Source of the DNA: Bacteroidota bacterium
GTDB taxonomy: Bacteria; Bacteroidota; Bacteroidia; Chitinophagales; Chitinophagaceae
DNA: 64,000 nt
Reading direction: 5' to 3'
Assembly (NCBI GenBank): GCA_018268015.1
Contig: JAFDXJ010000027.1
Location: 1 to 64,000, forward strand
Positions 36,084 to 45,157 of this stretch are shown in pieces. The notes beneath the pieces are model-generated. The model saw nothing but the letters and a program-made list of their open reading frames with translations, was not told the DNA's origin and did no database searches. Both the position numbers and the translations under genes were made by a program. Each line of letters starts with the position of its first letter. Position 1 is the stretch's first letter.

Positions 36084-36746
36084 TTAACCAACTATTCGGC
36101 CATCCAGTAATTCAATAATCCTTGAACCGTATTCTGCATTTTTTTCTGAATGGGTCACCTGAATAATGGTAACGCCTTCCTGATTCAATTCTTTAAACAG
36201 GTTCATAATTTCAGTGCCTTGTTTCGAATTTAAATTGCCGGTTGGCTCATCGGCAAGTATTAATTTTGGATGAACGATTAATGCTCGGGCAATGCCCACC
36301 AATTGTTGCTGCCCTCCCGATAATTGATTCGGGAAAAGATCTTTTTTGCCCACTATTTGAAATCGGTCCAGTATGTCAGCCACCATTGATTTCCTTTCAG
36401 AAGATTTTATATTTTGATAAATCAATGGTGTTTCAATATTTTCATACACAGTCAGCTCATCTATCAGATGATATGCCTGGAATACAAATCCAATATGGGT
36501 CTTAAAGATTTCACTGCGTTTTTTTTCTTTGAGTGCTAATACATTTTCACCCATAAATGAATAGGATCCTTCATTGGGTGCATCCAATAATCCGATCACA
36601 TGGAGTAATGTGGATTTTCCAGAACCCGATGGGCCCATGATAGAAATAAATTCGCCTTCGGCAACATTTAAACTAATATCCTTTAAAATAAATGTGCGGT
36701 TAATGCCGGTATTATACCATTTGAAAATATTTTTTAAAGCGATCAT
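36084..36746 (-). CDS. ABC transporter ATP-binding protein (MacB/LolD type)
   Basis: 220 residues, full-length nucleotide-binding domain: Walker A GPSGSGKST at 38-46, Q loop, signature LSGGQQQLVGIARAL, Walker B LILADEPTGNLNS, and the switch histidine in VTHSEKNA. The signature is odd: the family normally has Arg then Val-Ala (QQQRVAIARAL) where this has Leu-Val-Gly. The closest groups are MacB, LolD and FtsE, which pair with FtsX-like permeases, as found directly upstream here. Whether it drives both permeases or one is not clear. Confidence 0.94.
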   Translation of the reverse strand: MIALKNIFKWYNTGINRTFILKDISLNVAEGEFISIMGPSGSGKSTLLHVIGLLDAPNEGSYSFMGENVLALKEKKRSEIFKTHIGFVFQAYHLIDELTVYENIETPLIYQNIKSSERKSMVADILDRFQIVGKKDLFPNQLSGGQQQLVGIARALIVHPKLILADEPTGNLNSKQGTEIMNLFKELNQEGVTIIQVTHSEKNAEYGSRIIELLDGRIVG

Positions 36747-36772
36747 TTAATAGATTTTTTTTAATAAAAATT

Positions 36773-39181
36773 TTATTCCGATTTTAAACTTTTAACAGGG
36801 TTTGCCCATGCTGCCTTTACAGATTTGTAACCAACAGCCAGCCAGGCAATGACCAGAGATAAGAGCATTGCCAAAGCAAAGATCCCGATGGAAAAATGGA
36901 TCCGATACACGAATTGATCCAGCCAGTGACTCATGATGTACCAGGATACAGGTATTGCAATGATAAACCCGATAAAAACCAAAATTGTAAATTCTTTTGA
37001 AAAAAGATAAATGATGTTTTGAACAGAAGCGCCCAATACTTTTCGTACGCCTATTTCTTTGGTTCGTTGTATAGCCATGAAAGATACGAGGCCATATAAG
37101 CCCAGGCAGGAAATGAGGATGGCCATAAAGGCAAAAATTTTATATAAGAGCGTAAGTTGATTATCCTGGCGATAGAAATCATTAATGCTGTCTTCAAAAT
37201 AATTACTGGTAAATGCATAATTGGGAAAATAATCATTCCAGGCATTTTCAATTTCTTGCCTTGTTTTTGAAATGTTTGCAGAATTTAATTTTACAGAGGT
37301 TACGAAATACTGATCTTTTCTTTCAGCAATGGCTAAAGGTTTAATGGATTCCTTTAAAGAATTTGTTTTAAAATCTTTAACCACGCCGACAATTGTTTTC
37401 CATGGCCCATTTCCACCATATCTCATTTCTTTACCAATAATATCATCCGGATTTTTAATCAGTAATTTTCGAGCGAAAGTTTCATTCACCACCACTTCAT
37501 GGATTGTATCGGATTTCCCAAATGGCCTGCCGGCAATCATTTGCAAACCAAATGTTTTGAAATAATCTTCATCCGCAAATTTTACATCTAAAGGAAAACT
37601 GGGTTCTGGTTGATGATTGAAGCCAAAATTAGTCTGCCAGTTATTTTGTGAAGATGGTACATCACTGCTAAAACTAACACTTTTAACGCCGGGAATTTGT
37701 AATAATTTTTGTTTATAAGTAGCAAACCGATCTCTCATGGTACTATCCGTATTGGAATTGATGACCAATACGGCTGCTTTATTGAAGCCCAAATCTGCAT
37801 TTTTCACAAAACTCATTTGTGTGATAGCTACAATAGTGCCGATGATGAGGATTTGTGAAATTGAGAATTGTAATACCACTAATCCTCTTCTTAAGGAGAT
37901 GCCCCCGACCGTAGCTGATGAGACTTTGTTTTTTAATGCAGTTACAGGAGTAAAACCCGATAAAATAAATGCCGGGTAAAAGCCTGCTAAAATCGTGATG
38001 AAAACAACTAATAAAAAGATGAAGAAAATGATCTGACCATTCAGGAATGTTACATTGCCTGATATATTTGCCAAATTTTTAATAAAAGGAAAACAAGAGG
38101 CTGCTAATCCGATTCCAAGCAAAACGGAAATGCAAACAATCAAAAAAGTCTCTCTTATAACTTGCCATAATAACTGGGAACGATTGCCGCCCAGTACTTT
38201 TCGAATGCCCATTTCTTTACTCCGGTTCACAGCTTGAGCTGTCGTTAAATTGATAAAGTTGATGCAGGCCATCACGAGAATAAACAAAGCGATCAGGGAG
38301 AGTGTCCAAAGCGTGGATTTTTCAGTGATATGATCTCCGAAGTTTTCAAAACGATTGTCAAAATGTACTTCACTTAATGGTTCCAGGAAATTCAATACTT
38401 GGTTTTTTTTATTCTCTGTATAATTTTTTTTACTAAAACTTATTAAGCCTTTATTGATTTGACTTTCACTTACATTTTGAGGCAGTAACATAAATACCTG
38501 GAAATTGCTTGTAGTAGTATGCCATGTGCTATCATAAAAATAAAGACCGTTACTTGCTTTAGCTGTTGCCATGGAGTTAACAATAGATAAGGGGAAATCT
38601 GTATTTCCGGGCGCATCCTGAATGATACCTGTTACTTTTACCAGTTGTGCATTATCCAGTAAAAGAGACTGGCCTATGGCATCTTTCCAATTACCAAAAT
38701 ATTTTACTGCAGTAGATTCACTGAGAGCAGTAACATTTGGGGCTTTTAAGTCTTCCGGAGATCCGGCCAACCAGTGATATTGAAATATTTGAAAGAACTC
38801 CGGATCACAAAAGAAAAAACCTTTGTCTTCAATAAATTTTTTTTGTGCGTTATTCTTCAAAAGGACGGTTACCTGACTGCCAAAAGAAGCCATGAGAGCG
38901 CCCGTTTTGACTTGTGGAAAATCGAGTTGTAATGCATCCAAAGCAGGAAAAGGAACACCCGGTGTATAGTTTATCCCATCTTCTGTTGAAGTTTGGGAAA
39001 CCACATGATAAATTCTCTGATAATTGGGTTGAAATGTATCATAGCTTAATTCATATTTCACAACAGTGAAAATCAATAGGCATGAAGCTATACTGACACC
39101 CAAACCGGTAATATGTAAAAATGATAATGATTTATGCTTTACTATATTTCGGAAGGCTGTTTTGAAATAGTTTTTAAACAT
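36773..39181 (-). CDS. FtsX/MacB-type ABC permease, copy 2
   Basis: 802 residues with the doubled layout of Bacteroidota permeases: N-terminal helix (18-40), a periplasmic MacB-PCD domain, three helices with an FtsX domain (about 285-430), a second periplasmic domain (450-660), and a second FtsX domain (675-790). Both FtsX domains carry the coupling motif, NRSKEMGIRKVLGG in the first and RTKEIGVRKVLGAS in the second. This is a tandem paralogue of the next permease, 30 bases upstream, and is followed after 26 bases by the ATPase. Confidence 0.93.
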   Translation of the reverse strand: MFKNYFKTAFRNIVKHKSLSFLHITGLGVSIASCLLIFTVVKYELSYDTFQPNYQRIYHVVSQTSTEDGINYTPGVPFPALDALQLDFPQVKTGALMASFGSQVTVLLKNNAQKKFIEDKGFFFCDPEFFQIFQYHWLAGSPEDLKAPNVTALSESTAVKYFGNWKDAIGQSLLLDNAQLVKVTGIIQDAPGNTDFPLSIVNSMATAKASNGLYFYDSTWHTTTSNFQVFMLLPQNVSESQINKGLISFSKKNYTENKKNQVLNFLEPLSEVHFDNRFENFGDHITEKSTLWTLSLIALFILVMACINFINLTTAQAVNRSKEMGIRKVLGGNRSQLLWQVIRETFLIVCISVLLGIGLAASCFPFIKNLANISGNVTFLNGQIIFFIFLLVVFITILAGFYPAFILSGFTPVTALKNKVSSATVGGISLRRGLVVLQFSISQILIIGTIVAITQMSFVKNADLGFNKAAVLVINSNTDSTMRDRFATYKQKLLQIPGVKSVSFSSDVPSSQNNWQTNFGFNHQPEPSFPLDVKFADEDYFKTFGLQMIAGRPFGKSDTIHEVVVNETFARKLLIKNPDDIIGKEMRYGGNGPWKTIVGVVKDFKTNSLKESIKPLAIAERKDQYFVTSVKLNSANISKTRQEIENAWNDYFPNYAFTSNYFEDSINDFYRQDNQLTLLYKIFAFMAILISCLGLYGLVSFMAIQRTKEIGVRKVLGASVQNIIYLFSKEFTILVFIGFIIAIPVSWYIMSHWLDQFVYRIHFSIGIFALAMLLSLVIAWLAVGYKSVKAAWANPVKSLKSE

Positions 39182-39211
39182 GTAAATTTTTTAAAGAATG
39201 AAACATACCAT

Positions 39212-41629
39212 TTACTCAGAGCGCAATGATTTTACCGGGTTGGAAAATGCAGCCCTGATCGCCTGGAAACTCACGGTTATAAAAGTGATGATTAAGGCAG
39301 CTATGCCTGCTAGTAAAAAGGTAAGCCAGTTTATTTCAATCCTGTAGGAATAATCCTGAATCCAGTTTCTTCCCGCGAGCCAGGCAAGGGGTATGGCGAT
39401 CATGATGGACACTATAACCAGTTGTAAAAAATTTTTTGAAATTAAAAAAACTATGTTCCCCATAGTAGCACCTAAAACACGACGAACACCGATCTCTTTT
39501 GTTCTTTGTAATGTGCTGAAAGCAGATAACCCAAATAATCCGAGGCATGCAAGAATGATAGCAAGAACGGCAGCAATAGAGAATAGGGTGGCGGAACGAT
39601 CTTCAGATAAATACAATTTGTTATATGAATCATCCAGGAAATGGTAATTAAAGGGTCTGTCTGTAACACGTTGTTTCCAGGTTTCTTCTAATCGGCTTAC
39701 AGTTCCTTTTATATCATTACCCTGAATACGTAGTATGAAATTGCGTGAAAGTTCACGCTGCAGGAATAAAACCATTGGCCCAATGGGATCATGAAGGCTA
39801 CTATAATTGAAATCTTTTACAACTCCCACCACTTCACCCGTAACCCCTTTATCAATTTTTTTTCCAATAGCTTCCTGTGCGGACCATCCCAGTTTTTTAG
39901 CCAGGGTTTCATTGATCATATAAGTATTATGATAATTAGCCCCATCATTGGATGTGTCTTGCTTCGCAAAATCTGTTTCTTGAAAATCACGTCCGGCAAC
40001 TAAATGCATACCCAGTGTATTAATAAAATTTAAATCAACAGGCATGGCATTTACAGATACATCATGTGTTCCTTTATCATCCTGGGCTGAAATGCCATCT
40101 CCCCATTCTACAAATTCCGGGGTATCATAAGAAGCGGTAATGCTTTCCACACCGGGTACTGCTCCAAAGGCTGTTTCCAGGCTCTTGAATTGATCCATCA
40201 TTTTTCCACCTATAGGAAGCACAACAAGGTGAGATTGATCATAACCCAGGTTTTTTGACTTCATATAATTCATTTGCTGCAAAATGATCAATGTATAAAT
40301 AATAAGAAATACCGATATGCAGAATTGAACAACGATCAATGATTTGCGCAACCAATTCTTTCCCCCGGTGAAAGTGAATCCTTTTTTTAAAATACCCATC
40401 ACTTGTGTACCGGAAAGGATTAAGGAAGGGTATAACCCTGCGAGAAAACTGATCAAAAGGGTAATACCCAATAAAGACAATAAAGGATACGGTTGCAAAA
40501 CAATAGTACTTTTAAATGCAATACCTGTTATCTGGTTGAATAAAGGAATGAAAAATATACTCAAAGCAATAGCCAGGAATGCTGCCAGAAATCCCATCAA
40601 AAAAGCTTCTGTCATGAATTGAATGAATACTTGTCTTTTTGAAGCGCCTAGCACTTTACGCATACCAATTTCTGCACTTCTTTCAGAGGATTGAGCAGTG
40701 GAAAGATTGGTATAATTTGCGCTTGCAATTAATAAAATGAGAAAGGCAATGATAGAAAATAAGTAAATGATTTTTATACTGCCATTTGGTTCAAAACCGG
40801 GAAGGTTGGAATATAAGTGTACTTTTTTTAATGGCTCTAAATGAAAATTAAGATAATCATTGCCCGTTAAACCCGCGTCAGCTTTTACATCTGTCGAATT
40901 CATGTAGTGCGTAATATCCGATTGAAGGCGGGGAATATCCTTTTCCTGGTGTAAGAGTAAATAAGTGATCCAGTTTGCAGTCCACCAAGTTTCTCCTTTT
41001 GCATGATTCCCTAAATTGGAAAATGCCGTTGCAAAATCAAATTTGATTTGAGAATTATCGGGAACATCGTTGCATATGCCGGAAATTTTATAATCTTTAT
41101 CATTGCAGGTTAATGTTTTATCCAAAGCCGTAGCATAACCCATTGTTTTTACTTCAGGAAAATATTTTTCTGCCATGGATTTCGTAATCACCATTTTATC
41201 AGGAGCATCCAAAGCAGTAGCCGTATTTCCTGCAATGAAAGGGAAAGTAAAGATTTTAAAAAATAAACTATCTGCATATAAAATGTGGGGCTCATCAAAC
41301 ATCTTATCACCGTTCTTTACCACATTGCTTTTAATAAAAGTGCGTACATAACTTTCTATTGCCGGAAATGTACGGGTCAATTGGGGACCTGCTTTTGTGC
41401 CTGTGGTGGCCGTAGTATTTACGGTACCTGCCTGTCTGTATTCCATGGTAAGACGAACAATTCTATCCGCATTACTATTAAATGTATCATAACTCATTTC
41501 ATGCCGGATATATAAGCCAATGAGCAGGCAGGCAGATAGACCTATAGCCAATCCGAAAATATTTATCCCTGTATATAATTTATTTTTCAGCAGGTTTCGG
41601 AAGGACGTTTTAAAATAATTTCTCCACAT
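39212..41629 (-). CDS. FtsX/MacB-type ABC permease, copy 1
   Basis: 805 residues with the same order as its neighbour: N-terminal membrane helix, MacB-PCD, FtsX with SERSAEIGMRKVLGAS, second periplasmic domain, second FtsX with RTKEIGVRRVLGAT, and the shared C-terminal end NPVKSLRSE. Such 800-residue permeases carry two halves in one chain, so one chain could form a complete transporter with an ATPase dimer. It is the first gene of the operon; two tandem TGTACG-type sites lie about 105 bases upstream. Exported substrate unknown. Confidence 0.93.
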   Translation of the reverse strand: MWRNYFKTSFRNLLKNKLYTGINIFGLAIGLSACLLIGLYIRHEMSYDTFNSNADRIVRLTMEYRQAGTVNTTATTGTKAGPQLTRTFPAIESYVRTFIKSNVVKNGDKMFDEPHILYADSLFFKIFTFPFIAGNTATALDAPDKMVITKSMAEKYFPEVKTMGYATALDKTLTCNDKDYKISGICNDVPDNSQIKFDFATAFSNLGNHAKGETWWTANWITYLLLHQEKDIPRLQSDITHYMNSTDVKADAGLTGNDYLNFHLEPLKKVHLYSNLPGFEPNGSIKIIYLFSIIAFLILLIASANYTNLSTAQSSERSAEIGMRKVLGASKRQVFIQFMTEAFLMGFLAAFLAIALSIFFIPLFNQITGIAFKSTIVLQPYPLLSLLGITLLISFLAGLYPSLILSGTQVMGILKKGFTFTGGKNWLRKSLIVVQFCISVFLIIYTLIILQQMNYMKSKNLGYDQSHLVVLPIGGKMMDQFKSLETAFGAVPGVESITASYDTPEFVEWGDGISAQDDKGTHDVSVNAMPVDLNFINTLGMHLVAGRDFQETDFAKQDTSNDGANYHNTYMINETLAKKLGWSAQEAIGKKIDKGVTGEVVGVVKDFNYSSLHDPIGPMVLFLQRELSRNFILRIQGNDIKGTVSRLEETWKQRVTDRPFNYHFLDDSYNKLYLSEDRSATLFSIAAVLAIILACLGLFGLSAFSTLQRTKEIGVRRVLGATMGNIVFLISKNFLQLVIVSIMIAIPLAWLAGRNWIQDYSYRIEINWLTFLLAGIAALIITFITVSFQAIRAAFSNPVKSLRSE

Positions 41630-41733
41630 ACTTCAATTATTTAATGAATAATACCAATAAGTCAGGTAGCCAACACAATGCCGTAAGTTTATGTTCTGAT
41701 TTATAGTAAGTTATAAATATATACATAAGAATG

Positions 41734-41772
41734 GTGTACGATTTTGATACAACTTGTGTACGGTTTTGAACA
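41734..41772. promoter_or_regulatory. Two tandem TGTACG-TTTTGA sites upstream of the efflux operon
   Basis: GTGTACGATTTTGA (41734-41747) recurs as GTGTACGGTTTTGA (41756-41769), 22 bases apart, two helical turns. Each unit also has partial dyad symmetry: TGTA-n9-TACA in the first, TGTAC-n6-GAACA in the second. They lie between the minus-strand ABC operon and the plus-strand carbonic anhydrase, and almost touch the latter's start. Probably an operator or enhancer for the efflux operon. Confidence 0.5.
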
Positions 41773-41787
41773 GGTAAGTTGGTGAAA

Positions 41788-42495
41788 ATGAAAAACATTT
41801 TTATGATCATCCAATGTAAATCTTCATTCAAAAATGAAAAGATTAGTTTTGCATTCTTAAATAATCATCCATTGCGTACACACACGAAAGAAACACAAGG
41901 TGGCCTTACTCCAGGTCTGGCATTACAGATTTTAAAGGAGGGCAATGCCCGCTTTATGAAAAATATCAAAGCACACCGTGATTTACTGGAGCAGGCAAAT
42001 ATTACCTCCACCGGTCAATTCCCTTTTGCGGCGATCCTTAGTTGTATTGATTCCCGTACTTCTGCGGAACTCATTTTTGACCAGGGCCTTGGCGATATTT
42101 TCAGTATTAGAGTTGCAGGTAATATTTTGAATGACGATATACTCGGAAGTATGGAATATTCCTGTAAATTAAGTGGCTCAAAATTAATCGTGGTCTTAGG
42201 TCATACAAAGTGTGGAGCAATCAGTGGCGCCTGTGATCGGGTTAAGTTAGGCCATATTACCGGTTTACTTGAAAAAATAGAACCTGCTATTGAAAAGGAA
42301 ACAGAAACCAAAGACAACCGGAATAGTGGAAATAATGATTTTGTGAAAAATGTGACGATTAATAATGTTCAAATGGTTGTGAGAAAAATTAGGGAGCAAA
42401 GCCCTATTTTATTAGAAATGGAAAATTCAGGAGAAATAAAAATTATTGGCGGATTATATCATTTGGAAAATGGTCAGGTTACTTTTTTCGAATAA
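41788..42495 (+). CDS. Beta-class carbonic anhydrase
   Basis: 235 residues from the ATG at 41788; the frame extends to TTG and GTG codons at 41779-41784. It interconverts carbon dioxide and bicarbonate. Zinc ligands and the catalytic dyad are C86, D88 and R90 (LSCIDSRTSAE), with H139 and C142 (LGHTKCGAISG). There is an N-terminal extension of about 37 residues without a convincing signal peptide. It is divergent from the efflux operon and convergent with a ClC channel; bicarbonate for biotin-dependent carboxylation and for carA would be the usual need. Confidence 0.93.
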   Translation: MKNIFMIIQCKSSFKNEKISFAFLNNHPLRTHTKETQGGLTPGLALQILKEGNARFMKNIKAHRDLLEQANITSTGQFPFAAILSCIDSRTSAELIFDQGLGDIFSIRVAGNILNDDILGSMEYSCKLSGSKLIVVLGHTKCGAISGACDRVKLGHITGLLEKIEPAIEKETETKDNRNSGNNDFVKNVTINNVQMVVRKIREQSPILLEMENSGEIKIIGGLYHLENGQVTFFE

Positions 42496-42685
42496 ATATT
42501 GACAGATCGTTTTTTATTGATCATCCAATGAGAACTTGTTCATGACCTTTTTAAAAGGGGATTGAAACACATACTTTAGATTACCCTGTTGAATTTTGGA
42601 AATAAAAAATCCGGATGTACGTGAATTAACGTATGCCTGAATTTGATTAATTTAATAAGATCGTTCGTGGAGAATGCAGCAATGA

Positions 42686-44572
42686 TTAAGAATCCCCACG
42701 TATGAAGTCACGTAACTTCTGCCCATGAACCAACATTTTTAGACCACTTCTTTTTAAGGATATGACAGGATTTTTTCTTGCATTATTTTCAATATCTTTT
42801 TTGTATGATGCAATAATATTTTTATAAGACAACATACCGGCCAGGCTATTTTCCTTGGAAATAACGGGAAGAATATCCAGATTTTCTTTAGCCATCATTT
42901 CAACGGCTTCTTTTAAAGTTTGGTGACTGCCGATGACGGTGTTTTTTCGTTTTATTAATGTAGAAATAGGTTTGCTTTCATCCTGGTGGCTTCCAAACAA
43001 ACTGGAAGAACTAATAATTCCCAGGAAAGAATTATCAGTGCCCACGATAATAAAATAACTACTCATATAGTCCGGTTCTCTTTGCAACCATTTGCGAATT
43101 TCATCAATGGTATTTTCTTCACTCAGTACAATACCATTTTCGTTCATCACTTGTGATACATTAATGGTTTCCAAAATATCCGGTTCAAAAGAGTCCGGTG
43201 TCTTTACGCCTCGTCTTGTAATTTTTTCCGTCATGATGGTGTTTTCCATCAGGAAGAAAGAAATAAAATAGGCCGCTGAACAGGCACATAAAAGCGGAAG
43301 CAAGGCAACAGATTGCCCGGTTACTTCCAGCGCAAAAATGATCGATGTAATTAATGCGCGTGATGCACCTGCAAACATGGCTGACATACAAACCAGGGCT
43401 GCAAGTGGAATCGTAATACCAGATTGTGGAAAAAGATATAAGGTTAAAGTGGCCAGTAAAATTCCAGCTGCGCCACCTATCGTCAGTAAAGGTGCAAGAG
43501 TACCGCCCGATGTACCGCTACCTAGTGCCAGCGCCCATGAAATGAATTTTAGAAAACATAAAGATAAAACCACATTCAAGGTAAGGTTTCCTGATAAGAT
43601 ATTTGTGATATTCTCATATCCTACGCCTAATGTGGCCGGGTTGAGATATCCGATAAAACCTACAAATAAACCACCAATTGCCGGCCATAACATCCAGTGA
43701 ATAGGCAATTTCTCAAATACATCTTCTATGAAATACACTATTTTTGTAGTAAGCACGGAAATAAATCCCATGACCACTCCTAAAATGCTATACGTAAATA
43801 AGGCTGTATTAGAAGGAGGCGCTATGATCTCCGTCATCTCAAAAACAGGGTGAGAATCAAATAAAAAATGATGGCCCGCCGCGCCGGTTATACAGGCTAA
43901 GGTTACCGGAATGATAGACCTGGGCGAAAATTCAAATAATAATAATTCGATGGCCAGAAAAATAGCTGCCAATGGACTGCCAAAGATGGCAGCCATACCG
44001 GCACATGCTCCGGATGCCAGTAAAATTTTTCTTTCATTGTTAGAAATTTTTAATAATTGCCCCATGGTTGATCCTAATGCTCCACCGGTAGCAATAATTG
44101 GCCCTTCTGCACCAAATGGTCCTCCCGTACCTATTGCAATAGCTGAGGATAAAGGTTTTAAATAGGTAATCGTAGGCTTTATTTTGCTTTGATTGGTTAA
44201 GATCTGCTCCATGGCTTCCGGAATACCATGCCCCCTGATAGCTTTCGATCCATATAAAGCCATCAGACCCACAATGAGACCGCCAATGGCCGGAATAAAA
44301 ATAATCCAAATTCCTAAATTGCTTCCTATGGGTGTAACATGCTCAACAGTTGTTTTCCCATGGAAAGCAACATTCGTAATAAAATAGATCAGGTTGATTA
44401 AAAACTTTGCAATAAAACTGATACAAATGGCTATACCAATGGCAATCAATGACACAGGTATAATTCTTTTTTTATCAGGTTGGATCTTATGGGAGATATT
44501 ATTTGCTTTCAATGTTGGATCCAATGATAAGGAAATTGGAATACCACCCTGGTTTATTTGCTTTTTTACCAT
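42686..44572 (-). CDS. ClC-family chloride channel/transporter with CBS pair
   Basis: 628 residues. About ten to twelve membrane helices (40-445) carry the ClC selectivity motifs: GHGIPEA (normally GSGIP), GAEGPI with the gating Glu (normally GKEGP or GREGP), and GSGTSGGTLAP. Two CBS domains follow (about 470-590; VSQVMNENGIVLSE and LISTLIKRKNTVIGS regions), which bind adenine nucleotides in other ClCs. The gating Glu is kept, but whether it is a channel or a chloride/proton exchanger cannot be decided here. It faces the carbonic anhydrase and follows the truncated hemoglobin gene. Confidence 0.92.
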   Translation of the reverse strand: MVKKQINQGGIPISLSLDPTLKANNISHKIQPDKKRIIPVSLIAIGIAICISFIAKFLINLIYFITNVAFHGKTTVEHVTPIGSNLGIWIIFIPAIGGLIVGLMALYGSKAIRGHGIPEAMEQILTNQSKIKPTITYLKPLSSAIAIGTGGPFGAEGPIIATGGALGSTMGQLLKISNNERKILLASGACAGMAAIFGSPLAAIFLAIELLLFEFSPRSIIPVTLACITGAAGHHFLFDSHPVFEMTEIIAPPSNTALFTYSILGVVMGFISVLTTKIVYFIEDVFEKLPIHWMLWPAIGGLFVGFIGYLNPATLGVGYENITNILSGNLTLNVVLSLCFLKFISWALALGSGTSGGTLAPLLTIGGAAGILLATLTLYLFPQSGITIPLAALVCMSAMFAGASRALITSIIFALEVTGQSVALLPLLCACSAAYFISFFLMENTIMTEKITRRGVKTPDSFEPDILETINVSQVMNENGIVLSEENTIDEIRKWLQREPDYMSSYFIIVGTDNSFLGIISSSSLFGSHQDESKPISTLIKRKNTVIGSHQTLKEAVEMMAKENLDILPVISKENSLAGMLSYKNIIASYKKDIENNARKNPVISLKRSGLKMLVHGQKLRDFIRGDS

Positions 44573-44623
44573 ATATGAACGAAAACTATTTTTGAGGATA
44601 TTAGAAAAATCTTGAAACTTTTT

Positions 44624-45022
44624 TTACACTAAACTTTTACCCTGGCCACTTTGTAGATGTTTAATTTTAAACTGAAACATTTGTGCCATTTTATGAGCGC
44701 GCCATTTAGCCTCATCGGCTTTGTCTCCTTCAAAAAATTGATCAATGGTTGCCTGGAATAATTCCAGCCATCGGGTAAAATGCTTTTGCTCTATCGGTAG
44801 TGATGCATGTGGCGGAAAGGGGCTTCCGAAATAGGTATGATTTCCAAGTAGTATGGTTTCCCAAAAAGTGTACATCTTTGAAAGATGGGCGGGCCAGCGA
44901 TCTTCAATCCTGTTATTGAAAATCGGGCCGATCAAATCATCCTGCCGGACTTTCCCATAAAATTCATTGACAAAAGTTTTGATATCATCTAAGTTTTCTA
45001 TGTTTTTCCGACTTACTTCCAC
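44624..45022 (-). CDS. Group III truncated hemoglobin
   Basis: 132 residues. The start codon is GTG at 45022; no in-frame ATG precedes the globin core. The globin helices are recognisable: DIKTFVNEFYGKVRQDDLIGPIF, FWETILLG and the proximal histidine H81 in KHFTRWLELF, typical of group III (trHbP, Cgb/Ctb-like). Relatives bind oxygen or handle nitric oxide and peroxide chemistry; the role here is not known. It is 51 bases upstream of the ClC gene on the same strand. Confidence 0.9.
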   Translation of the reverse strand: MEVSRKNIENLDDIKTFVNEFYGKVRQDDLIGPIFNNRIEDRWPAHLSKMYTFWETILLGNHTYFGSPFPPHASLPIEQKHFTRWLELFQATIDQFFEGDKADEAKWRAHKMAQMFQFKIKHLQSGQGKSLV

Positions 45023-45157
45023 CTGCTAATTTTTTGCAAAATTAGAACGATTACCTTAGGGAGACAAAATAAATTGGAATAATGTATTCCAGAGGTTTGT
45101 AAACTTTTCAACTATATTTAATAATTTAAATTTTATTCTCAAACAAAATACCCCCCG

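Noticed and set aside
41630-41733. Sigma-54 promoter for the ABC operon
   Set aside because: On the minus strand TTGGCTACCTGACTTAT has the GG element but lacks the GC at -12; the spacing of the TT is off by one.
42666-42700. CGTGG / CCACG inverted repeat at the ClC stop
   Set aside because: Loop of 25 bases and no T-run; not convincing as a terminator.
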